Of a stretch of 9,189 nt of DNA, positions 1 to 5,111 are shown piece after piece. The stretch is from DASXTW01 sp036505215 (GTDB lineage: Bacteria > Actinomycetota > UBA4738), in NCBI GenBank assembly GCA_036505215.1, contig DASXTW010000201.1, positions 1 to 9,189 on the forward strand, given 5' to 3'. The number at the start of each line of letters is the position of its first letter. Position 1 is the first letter of the stretch. Made by a program: the position numbers and the translations under genes. The notes under the pieces are model-generated. The model had not been told where the DNA came from. It did not search any database and was given only the letters and a program-made list of their open reading frames with translations.

Positions 1-672
1 GTCCTGGCCCCAGACATCGCGGAACCGGGTCTTGATGTCGTCGGGGAAGTACACGTCGATGCCGCCCTTGGACAGGAACCAGTACAGAGCGATGATCTGG
101 AAGAGCCCGAGCGAGATGATCACCACGGCCTGCACGATCAGTGGCAGGGCCTGGAAGATGATCACCGGAAGCTTGAACAGCGCGATCGCCGGCGGCTCGT
201 GGATCAGCTTGGCCAGGATCAAGTCGAAGATGGCCAGAAAGAACAACCACTTGAACGCCCGGGCGAGGCGGAACCGGTTCCAGTCGTTCATCTTGCTGAC
301 CCGGCGGTTCAGTCCGCCGAAGACCCGCTCGCTCCAGAACCGGTGGTACCTGGCCCAGTGCTCGCTGATGAAGAAGTGGATCTGTCGGAGGAGCTCGAAG
401 GCGACCAGGCCCAGGACCCATGCTCCGGACCGAGCCGTCTGTATCAGTGCTTCCCTGAACGGCAGGATGGGGTCGTTCGCCATGGTGCCCCACACCAGCG
501 CGGCGAATCCTCCCAGGAGGAGGAACAGGAACTTCACCCGGTCCCACCAGGCGAGTGGTTTGCGCGTCGACCGATCCTCGTCCCGCTCCCGCCCCTTGTA
601 TTCAGGGGGCGGCGCCGGTCCCTGATCGTGATCGGGCCACGCCAAGCCCGACTGCGGCCCGTTGGAACTCAT
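1..672 (-). CDS. Membrane-anchored AAA+ ATPase (FtsH-like), N-terminal part, cut by window edge
   Basis: The frame is open from the ATG at 672 to the left edge (224 codons, no stop). The first ~45 residues are polar and proline-rich (PAPPPEYKGRERDED). Hydrophobic stretches follow at about residues 47-63, 82-95, 142-157 and 165-200, so four or five membrane segments are likely. The last visible residues, DDIKTRFRDVWGQD, resemble the start of an AAA+ module, where FtsH and CDC48 relatives carry a 'F-x-D-V-x-G-x-D' signature. The Walker motifs would lie outside the window, so ATPase identity is inferred from this junction and the membrane N-terminus. Whether a metalloprotease domain follows is unknown. 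The start codon is 1 base past the stop of the upstream lipoprotein gene, which implies co-translation. The hydrophobic segments and the operon partner place it in the cytoplasmic membrane. Confidence 0.7.
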   Translation of the reverse strand, partial: MSSNGPQSGLAWPDHDQGPAPPPEYKGRERDEDRSTRKPLAWWDRVKFLFLLLGGFAALVWGTMANDPILPFREALIQTARSGAWVLGLVAFELLRQIHFFISEHWARYHRFWSERVFGGLNRRVSKMNDWNRFRLARAFKWLFFLAIFDLILAKLIHEPPAIALFKLPVIIFQALPLIVQAVVIISLGLFQIIALYWFLSKGGIDVYFPDDIKTRFRDVWGQD

Positions 673-673
673 G

Positions 674-1336
674 TCATCGCTCCCTCACGGTCCAAGACTT
701 CACTATCTCATCTATCGTCCGTTTGTGATTCAGGTAACAGTGAGCCTCGCACCCGATCACAAAGAGGTACAGGAGGCTCGTCTGGGGATTGACCAGCCCA
801 GTCTGGTTCACCGTGTAGAACGTGTCGCCCAACCGGACGTTGAAGATGATCCGGTTGCCGTGGATCCCGCCTTGCAGGACCAGGTCGTCGTTCTGCAGGA
901 ACTCCACGCTTGTCGGGTCCTGGACCTGGAGTTGGTTCAAGGGGAAGACGGTGTTTCGGATCGACCCGAGGGAGATGGAATCCTTCTGCTCTTCGCTGAG
1001 CTGCCTCACCTGGGCGAACCCCTGTGGGTAGGGAGAACTTCCGCTGAAGAAATGATTGAGCGAGGGCTTCGGGTTCGCATCGAATGCCACCATCCAGATC
1101 GACGCCTTGGCGGCGGCCTCTCCCTGAGGCGACAGGCCGCTGATCTGGCTCTTGAAGATCTGGTTCTCGTCGAAGATCTGCCAATTGTTCGGCACCTTGA
1201 AGTAGGTCTTGACGGAGGAGTTCTTGATGTAGGTGTACGAACTGGTGCAAGCACCCAGGAGCAGCACCGAAGCGAGCACGGCGCCTCCGAATCGAAGTCG
1301 GGGCCCATACTCCTGGATGCGCTGGACGATGGCCAT
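674..1336 (-). CDS. Putative secreted lipoprotein, 220 aa
   Basis: The N-terminus has Arg-rich and hydrophobic regions ending in a lipobox, LLLGAC, with Cys30 as the predicted lipidated residue, so the mature protein should be anchored to the outer face of the cytoplasmic membrane. The mature part begins with a short Ser/Thr/Tyr region, then YFKVPNNWQIFDEN (about 45-58), and ends with IDEIVKSWTVRER. This 'vP-x-x-W ... I-x-x-S-W' layout recalls PsbP/LpqN-like small lipoproteins, but that is a pattern impression, not an assignment. Two cysteines near the C-terminus (196 and 200) could pair. No enzyme motif is visible. The stop codon lies 1 base before the ATG of the membrane AAA ATPase, so the two are probably one operon and may act at the same membrane. 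The ATG has no good ribosome binding site but follows a -10-like GATAAT by 5 bases. Confidence 0.8.
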   Translation of the reverse strand: MAIVQRIQEYGPRLRFGGAVLASVLLLGACTSSYTYIKNSSVKTYFKVPNNWQIFDENQIFKSQISGLSPQGEAAAKASIWMVAFDANPKPSLNHFFSGSSPYPQGFAQVRQLSEEQKDSISLGSIRNTVFPLNQLQVQDPTSVEFLQNDDLVLQGGIHGNRIIFNVRLGDTFYTVNQTGLVNPQTSLLYLFVIGCEAHCYLNHKRTIDEIVKSWTVRER

Positions 1337-1341
1337 GGAAT

Positions 1342-1347
1342 ATTATC
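1342..1347 (-). promoter_or_regulatory. Putative -10 box for the lipoprotein/AAA operon
   Basis: On the minus strand, GATAAT ends 5 bases before the ATG at 1336, in a locally AT-rich patch. No convincing -35 is seen. If used, transcription would start at or next to the A of the ATG, giving a leaderless mRNA. This fits the lack of a Shine-Dalgarno sequence at a normal distance. Confidence 0.4.
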
Positions 1348-1423
1348 GTCCTGTTACCGCCCAAGGTATCTACGTAATTCCTTCTTTCCCCGGACTGTCT
1401 GGCTTAGGCATTTGCTTGCTTCG

Positions 1424-1457
1424 AAAACCCTGGCCGTTCAGCGGCCCGGTGCCGGGC
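1424..1457 (-). terminator. Possible terminator after the minus-strand histidine phosphatase
   Basis: Directly after the TGA at 1460-1458, minus-strand RNA can form GCCCGG/CCGGGC (1457-1444) or, alternatively, GGCCG-CTGAA-CGGCC (1446-1432). The second hairpin is followed by AGGG and TTTT (1427-1424). The two stems overlap and compete. The T-run is short and four bases from the stem, so termination may be partial. It separates the phosphatase from the downstream lipoprotein gene, which has its own -10 candidate. Confidence 0.4.
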
Positions 1458-1988
1458 TCAGGGCTCCCGGATCTCCCTTAGTCGGTACTCGCCGGGGCCG
1501 TATCGAGCGACGGCCACCCCCTGGCACTCCGAGAGCGGCTCGATCACTACACCCGTCAGGCCATACACGGCGGCCTCGATCAGGGGAGAGTGACCCACGG
1601 CCAGCGCAGTGGCGTCCTCCGGTACCCGCTCGAACAGCTCCTCCACCAGGGCCTTCAGGCGGCTGGACTCCCGTTCGACCAGGTCAGGAGCCTCGGCAGC
1701 GATGGCGTCGACACGGCTCGATCCGGCCGCCTTACCGGCGCTCCGCCACCGATCCTCGTCCTCGGACAGCAGCCCGGGAATCACTGAGTGGCCGGGAAGC
1801 TGCTGTCCCGAGCCGCGAAGGAACCACGCCACGGTCTCCGCCGCCCGCTGGGCCGGAGAGACGAACACCATGGCGAAGTCCGTGGGGAGGGTTCTGCCGA
1901 CGTCTTCGGCGTGTGATCGTCCTTCGATGCTGAGGGCGTCTGCATCCTTCTCCCGTTCGGCGTGACGACGGAACTCGATGGTCCTCAC
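1458..1988 (-). CDS. Histidine phosphatase family protein (SixA/phosphoglycerate-mutase fold)
   Basis: The protein begins MRTIEFRRHAER, giving the family's Arg-His catalytic motif (Arg8, His9; His9 is the predicted phospho-acceptor). SPAQRAAETV supplies the second Arg (Arg48) and AVGHSP the second His (His133). At 176 residues it is in the range of small SixA-like phosphatases. These enzymes hydrolyse phosphate esters or protein phosphohistidine; the substrate cannot be told from sequence. I chose the GTG at 1988 because it puts the RHA motif a few residues from the start, as is usual, and lies 6 bases after a TATGAT box. A GTG at 2018 is in frame and would add 10 residues but would leave only 34 bp to the divergent gene. 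The two neighbouring phosphatases are clearly different sequences, not a recent duplication. Confidence 0.85.
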   Translation of the reverse strand: MRTIEFRRHAEREKDADALSIEGRSHAEDVGRTLPTDFAMVFVSPAQRAAETVAWFLRGSGQQLPGHSVIPGLLSEDEDRWRSAGKAAGSSRVDAIAAEAPDLVERESSRLKALVEELFERVPEDATALAVGHSPLIEAAVYGLTGVVIEPLSECQGVAVARYGPGEYRLREIREP

Positions 1989-1994
1989 CGGCCC

Positions 1995-2000
1995 ATCATA
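1995..2000 (-). promoter_or_regulatory. Putative -10 box for the minus-strand histidine phosphatase
   Basis: TATGAT on the minus strand is followed by six bases (GGGCCG) and then the GTG at 1988, the spacing expected for a leaderless transcript. No clear -35 hexamer is seen 17-18 bases upstream. The box is inside the coding sequence if the longer GTG (2018) start is used, which argues for the shorter protein. Confidence 0.45.
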
Positions 2001-2013
2001 GGTCCAGGCTCTC

Positions 2014-2044
2014 TTCACCCACCGGAGACCGCAGCAGGTAAGGT
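2014..2044 (+). promoter_or_regulatory. Putative promoter of the plus-strand histidine phosphatase
   Basis: TTCACC (2014-2019) is followed, with a rather long 19-base spacer, by TAAGGT (2039-2044), which fits the actinobacterial TANNNT -10. The GTG start is 8 bases after the box. The same AAGG could also serve as a weak ribosome binding site, so leaderless and leadered readings are both possible. The -35 region overlaps the place where a -35 for the divergent gene would lie. Confidence 0.35.
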
Positions 2045-2052
2045 TCCCCGGC

Positions 2053-2643
2053 GTGATCGTGGGGATCCGTCACGCTCGGGTGTGGAACCCGCAGGGGCTG
2101 TTCTACGGGCGGCTGCCCGGATTCCACCTGTCGAAGGAGGGGCGGGCCTCGGCCGATGCCCTGTCGGCAGCGCTCGCCGGCGCGCCCGTGCGAGCGGTGT
2201 ACGCGAGCCCGCTCGATCGGGCCAAGGAGACGGCGGCCATCCTCGCCACGCCTCATGGCCTGGCCGTCCAGCAGGACGAGCGGCTGAATGAATGGTCCTT
2301 CTGGGTGCACTGGCAGGGGACCCCCTGGAGCAAAATCCGCGAACGCGACCCCGAGCTGCTGGAGGCCTATGCGAGGGACCCCGCCTCGGCCGTGCCCGAG
2401 GCCTCGTTGGAGATGGCGGGCGACGACGTGCTGGGATGGGCCCGAGACGCCGAGGCCAGGCATCCCGAAGAGCTCGTCTTGGGCGTCTCCCACGAAGCGC
2501 CGCTCCTCGCCGCCCTGCTGCTCGGGCAGGGTCAGGATCTGTCCGACTATCACTCGTACAATCTGGCGCACCTGGCCTGTGTGCGACTCCGCCCCGGTCC
2601 GCCTGAGCTCGTGGATCTTGCCGAATGGGCACGGTCCTGCTGA
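2053..2643 (+). CDS. Histidine phosphatase family protein (phosphoglycerate-mutase-like)
   Basis: This 196-residue protein starts MIVGIRHARVWNPQG, with the catalytic Arg6-His7 pair. It continues with the typical 'G-x-x-x-LS-x-EG' stretch (GRLPGFHLSKEGRASADAL, 19-37), YASPLDRAKETA (Arg56), a LNEWSFW segment with Glu80 at the usual acid/base position, and GVSHEAP with the second catalytic His147. All expected active-site residues are present. In the first motif the usual RHGET is replaced by RHARV, so substrate preference may differ from classical phosphoglycerate mutases. Related phosphatases occur in actinobacterial genomes, but the substrate is not predictable here. The GTG start is supported by the position of the RHA motif and the -10/AAGG sequences just before it. 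It is divergent from the other histidine phosphatase and ends 89 bp before the preferred htrA start. Confidence 0.88.
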   Translation: MIVGIRHARVWNPQGLFYGRLPGFHLSKEGRASADALSAALAGAPVRAVYASPLDRAKETAAILATPHGLAVQQDERLNEWSFWVHWQGTPWSKIRERDPELLEAYARDPASAVPEASLEMAGDDVLGWARDAEARHPEELVLGVSHEAPLLAALLLGQGQDLSDYHSYNLAHLACVRLRPGPPELVDLAEWARSC

Positions 2644-2692
2644 GTGGCTCAGACCGCCCGCCGCCTCGCTACTTGAGCCCCCGGACCCCCTG

Positions 2693-2714
2693 TTCTCAGG
2701 GTGCTCTTAGGTTG
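2693..2714 (+). promoter_or_regulatory. Tandem 11-bp direct repeat upstream of htrA, possible response-regulator box
   Basis: TTCTCAGGGTG (2693-2703) is directly followed by CTCTTAGGTTG (2704-2714); 8 of 11 positions match, with a shared TCTYAGG core. One-turn-spaced head-to-tail repeats are the usual target of OmpR-family response regulators. The element covers the -35 region relative to the TATGAT at 2720-2725, where an activator of this type would sit. In mycobacteria MprA, an OmpR-family regulator, controls the HtrA-type gene pepD through a direct-repeat box; the parallel is suggestive, not proven. The first half also forms a small CCCTG/CAGGG inverted repeat (2688-2692/2697-2701). Confidence 0.4.
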
Positions 2715-2719
2715 GTTCG

Positions 2720-2725
2720 TATGAT
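2720..2725 (+). promoter_or_regulatory. Putative -10 box of htrA
   Basis: TATGAT is followed by seven bases (gcaagca) and the ATG at 2733, fitting a leaderless start. No TTGACA-like -35 is present; the direct repeat at 2693-2714 occupies that place, as expected for an activator-dependent promoter. If this box is used, the upstream in-frame ATGs at 2721 and 2724 lie inside it and cannot be starts. Confidence 0.45.
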
Positions 2726-2732
2726 GCAAGCA

Positions 2733-3881
2733 ATGGCACCACATGCAGGCCGCGGGCTGAGGGTCTCACGGGGAGCCATGGCGCTCCTTGCTGCAGCCAC
2801 ACTCGCCCTGGCGGCCTGCACTGGCGGGAAGGCGGGGCAGTCGGGGGTCACCCCCTCCACCCCCGCCCCGCCCCTCCCGTCGACCAATTCCCTGAACACC
2901 ACCGCTGTCACCGGCGATCCGATCGTCTCGGTGGTGAAGCGGGTGGCCCCGGCGGTGGTCAACGTCACCACCGCCGTGCCGAACCCCGACGCGTTCCTGG
3001 GCGGCGGGGAGACCGGCAAGGGGGTCGGCACCGGGTTCGTGGTGAGGTCGGACGGGATCATCGTGACGAACTTCCACGTCGTCGAGGGCGCGCTGAACAT
3101 CAAGGTCACCCTGCCCCCGCCCGACAATCGATCGTTCACGGGCAGAGTGATCGGTGCCGATCAGGACCGGGATCTGGCCATCCTCAAGGTGAACGCGTCG
3201 AACCTCCCGACGGTTCCCCTGGGAAACTCCCAGGACGTCCAGCTCGGGGAGAGAGTCATCGCGCTGGGCTACGCGCTGGCCCTTCCTGGAGGACCCACGG
3301 TTACCTCGGGGATCATCAGTTCCCTGGCCCGAACCGTCCAGGCTTCCGATCCCCAGGCCCAGGGAGGAACCCGCACGTATCAGGACGCTCTTCAGACCGA
3401 CGCCGCAATAAACCCGGGGAACTCGGGCGGGCCTCTCGTGGACCAGGCGGGCAACGTCGTCGGCATCAATACCGCAGGCAACCAGCAGGCCGAGAACGTC
3501 GGGTTCGCCATTGCCATCACCGAGTCGGTCAAGGCGCTGATCAGTCGGGCCATCAGCCACCCGCAGAGCGCGCTGGCGTACCTGGGAGTGTCCTCGCAGA
3601 CCGTTGACGCCGGCGTGGCGGCCCAGTTCGACCTGGCCGTCGACCACGGGGCGCTCGTCTTGGCCCTGGCTCCAAATGGTCCCGCCGACAAGGCCAGGAT
3701 CGAGACGGGCGACGTCATCGTCGCCTTCGCCGGGGAATCCGTGCAGACATCGGACGACCTGGGCAAGCTCATCCTGGACCGAAAGCCCGGAGACGCGGTT
3801 TCGGTGACCGTGGTCCGCCGAAATGGGAGCAGGGACACGGTTCGGGTGACCTTGGGGGTTCGGCCCCTTCCGTCCGGCTAG
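2733..3881 (+). CDS. htrA: HtrA/DegP-type trypsin-like serine protease with PDZ domain, lipid-anchored
   Basis: With the ATG at 2733 the protein has 382 residues. Residues 1-29 form a lipoprotein signal peptide (Arg-rich start, then hydrophobic core and LALAAC; Cys29 lipidated). A Thr/Pro/Ser-rich linker follows (about 30-55), then the trypsin-like domain with the full triad: His115 in TNFHVVEG, Asp147 in DRDLAILK, and Ser231 in the GNSGGP motif. A single PDZ domain spans about 282-375 (YLGVSSQTV ... NGPADKARIETGDVIVAFAG). HtrA proteases degrade or refold damaged proteins outside the cytoplasm. Most bacterial relatives have a transmembrane anchor or a cleaved signal peptide; a lipobox is less common. 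In-frame starts at 2721, 2724 and 2625 exist; the last would overlap the phosphatase by 19 bases and add a tail unlike a signal peptide. The start is chosen from the -10 box and signal-peptide length. Confidence 0.93.
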   Translation: MAPHAGRGLRVSRGAMALLAAATLALAACTGGKAGQSGVTPSTPAPPLPSTNSLNTTAVTGDPIVSVVKRVAPAVVNVTTAVPNPDAFLGGGETGKGVGTGFVVRSDGIIVTNFHVVEGALNIKVTLPPPDNRSFTGRVIGADQDRDLAILKVNASNLPTVPLGNSQDVQLGERVIALGYALALPGGPTVTSGIISSLARTVQASDPQAQGGTRTYQDALQTDAAINPGNSGGPLVDQAGNVVGINTAGNQQAENVGFAIAITESVKALISRAISHPQSALAYLGVSSQTVDAGVAAQFDLAVDHGALVLALAPNGPADKARIETGDVIVAFAGESVQTSDDLGKLILDRKPGDAVSVTVVRRNGSRDTVRVTLGVRPLPSG

Positions 3882-3892
3882 CCCATCCTCCA

Positions 3893-3912
3893 GACCTCCT
3901 GTCAAGGTGGTC
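3893..3912 (+). terminator. Hairpin after htrA, possible terminator
   Basis: GACCTCC (3893-3899) and GGTGGTC (3906-3912) pair with one T-T mismatch around a 6-base loop, 11 bases after the htrA stop. There is no T-run downstream, so this is at best a U-tract-less terminator or an mRNA 3'-end stabiliser. Confidence 0.3.
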
Positions 3913-3960
3913 CCGGGACGGCGGCCATGCCGGTCGCGAAGGCGTCCGGGATGAGTGCGG

Positions 3961-3966
3961 TAGCCT
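3961..3966 (+). promoter_or_regulatory. Putative -10 box before the thiolase remnant and trmI
   Basis: TAGCCT (TANNNT type) is followed by seven bases and the GTG at 3974. The spacing matches the other leaderless candidates in this window. No -35 is evident. If active, it would drive the remnant plus trmI as one transcript, with the remnant as the first, leaderless cistron. Confidence 0.3.
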
Positions 3967-3973
3967 TCCAAGC

Positions 3974-4189
3974 GTGAAGGTTCGGCTGCGGAATCTCATC
4001 CAGCTCGACCTGCAGGGGGAATACGGATTCGACATCCCCACGGCAGGGACGGAGGGCCCTCGTTCGATCTGTTCCGTCTGCGGGCTGTCGAAGCGATACA
4101 TCTTCGACCGCGTGGCGCTGGACCACGGATTCGATGTCGTAGCCACCGGCCACAATCTGGACGATGAAGCCGCCACGCTGGGAGACTGA
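3974..4189 (+). pseudogene. Remnant of a TtuA/TtcA/CTU1-like tRNA 2-thiolation enzyme
   Basis: The 71 codons match the middle of N-type ATP-pyrophosphatase tRNA thiolases. Visible are LQGEYGFDIPTA (13-24), the catalytic/iron-sulfur CxxC as Cys33 and Cys36 in ICSVCGLSKRYIF, and GHNLDDEAATL (59-69), a hallmark of this family. Full-length relatives have about 300 residues. The ATP-binding PP-loop (SGGKDS type) should lie upstream, but only 92 bp separate htrA's stop from the GTG and none of it encodes this motif. The C-terminal half, including a third cluster cysteine and zinc ribbon, is replaced by a stop right after 'ATLGD'. It therefore looks like a gene with both ends deleted. TtuA makes 2-thio-T54 in the T loop, next to A58 modified by the downstream trmI, so the pairing makes sense as an ancestral tRNA-modification operon. 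A small expressed protein or an assembly collapse cannot be excluded. Confidence 0.7.
4180..4184 (+). promoter_or_regulatory. Ribosome binding site that fixes the trmI start
   Basis: GGGAG lies 6 bases before the TTG at 4191 and inside the last codons of the thiolase remnant, whose TGA (4187-4189) is 1 base before the TTG. This supports the TTG over an in-frame ATG at 4164, which has no ribosome binding site. It also implies translational coupling between remnant and trmI. Confidence 0.6.
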
Positions 4190-4190
4190 A

Positions 4191-4979
4191 TTGAGCGCGC
4201 CATTCGAGGTCGGAGAGCGGGTCCTGCTGGTCGACGCCAGAGGGCGCCGATACCTCGTCAGGCTCCAGGCAGAGGGAACGTTCCACTTCCACGGGGGCGC
4301 CGTCCCGCACGACCTCATCCTCGGCTCCGAGGAGGGGACCGTGGTGCACTCCACCACCGGGGCGGGGCTCGTGTGCCTTCGACCGACGCTGGCCGACTTC
4401 GTCCTGAAGATGCCCCGGGGCGCGCAGGTGATCTATCCCAAGGACATGGGGGTTATCGTGGTGGAGGCGGACATCGCTCCGGGATCCTGGGTGCTGGAGG
4501 CGGGAACGGGCTCAGGCGCTCTGACCATCGCCCTGTGCCGGGCCGCCGGCGCGGATGGAAAGGTCGTCTCCTACGAGGCGAGAGAGGACTTCCACGAAAA
4601 AGCCGCTGCGAATCTCGAGGCGTTCTTCGGAAAGGTACCGCCGTGGGTGGACCTGCGGTTGGGCGACGTGCGGGAGATCGCAACGGTGGGAGAGACGTTC
4701 GATCGGGCGGTGCTGGACCTCCCCGAGCCCTGGGCCGTGTTGCCCGAGGTGGCCGGCGCCCTGAGGACCGGCGGGATCCTGTGCACCTATCTCCCCACCA
4801 CCAACCAGATCCAGCAGTGCGTGCCGGCCATGGAGAGCGCGGGATTCACCGAAGTCATGACGTTCGAGGTCCTGCTGAGGTCGTGGCACGTCACCGCGCG
4901 AAGCGTCCGGCCGGAGCATAGGATGGTTGCGCATACCGGTTTCATCACGGTTGGCCGAAAGTCCTACTCCGACGTCTAA
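4191..4979 (+). CDS. trmI: tRNA (adenine-58-N1)-methyltransferase TrmI
   Basis: The product (262 residues from the TTG) transfers methyl from S-adenosylmethionine to N1 of A58 in the tRNA T loop, as a homotetramer in the cytoplasm. The N-terminal ~75 residues form the small beta-rich domain (MSAPFEVGERVLLVD...). The Rossmann-type methyltransferase domain follows, with YPKDMGVIV (82-90), the SAM-binding motif VLEAGTGSGALT (101-112), an acidic residue after strand 2 (SYEARE, Glu129), DLPEPW (176-181), which marks the N1-adenine methyltransferase active site, and PEHRMVAHTGF near the C-terminus (241-251). The length is normal and all key residues are present. In Mycobacterium tuberculosis the orthologue (Rv2118c) also lies just upstream of mpa, dop, pup and prcBA, so this synteny is conserved. 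It follows the thiolase remnant with a coupled start and is separated from mpa by 132 bp with a promoter. Confidence 0.95.
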   Translation: MSAPFEVGERVLLVDARGRRYLVRLQAEGTFHFHGGAVPHDLILGSEEGTVVHSTTGAGLVCLRPTLADFVLKMPRGAQVIYPKDMGVIVVEADIAPGSWVLEAGTGSGALTIALCRAAGADGKVVSYEAREDFHEKAAANLEAFFGKVPPWVDLRLGDVREIATVGETFDRAVLDLPEPWAVLPEVAGALRTGGILCTYLPTTNQIQQCVPAMESAGFTEVMTFEVLLRSWHVTARSVRPEHRMVAHTGFITVGRKSYSDV

Positions 4980-5066
4980 GGTTCCCCATCCCCTGGGCCG
5001 AGACTCCACGTAAGAGGAAGGAAACGGTCCCCGGGGGGCCTCCGTCAAAAGGGCAAGAGCCAGGAA

Positions 5067-5072
5067 TATATT
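5067..5072 (+). promoter_or_regulatory. Putative -10 box of mpa
   Basis: TATATT stands out in a GC-rich intergenic region (4980-5111). A weak -35 (GTCAAA, 5044-5049) lies 17 bases upstream. Transcription would start near 5079, giving a short leader with the GAGGA ribosome binding site at 5103-5107, four bases before the ATG. A GC-rich imperfect palindrome around 5026-5042 lies just upstream and might end the trmI transcript. Confidence 0.5.
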
Positions 5073-5111
5073 GGACGGCAGCGAGCACCGAGGAAGGTAG
5101 GCGAGGAACAG

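Noticed and set aside
662..1933. 423-codon plus-strand open frame
   Set aside because: It lies opposite the lipoprotein and histidine phosphatase, both of which have signature motifs, and its own translation is low-complexity Arg/Pro-rich.
2625..2732. htrA start at the ATG at 2625
   Set aside because: It would overlap the upstream phosphatase, cross the promoter-like elements and add 36 residues without signal-peptide character.
2766..3971. 401-codon minus-strand open frame opposite htrA
   Set aside because: It is the complement of a protease gene with a complete catalytic triad, with no motif of its own.
5020..5045. GC-rich palindrome before mpa as a rho-independent terminator of trmI
   Set aside because: The pairing is imperfect (GGTCCCC against GGGGGCC has almost no loop) and there is no T-run, so it is mentioned only under the mpa promoter.
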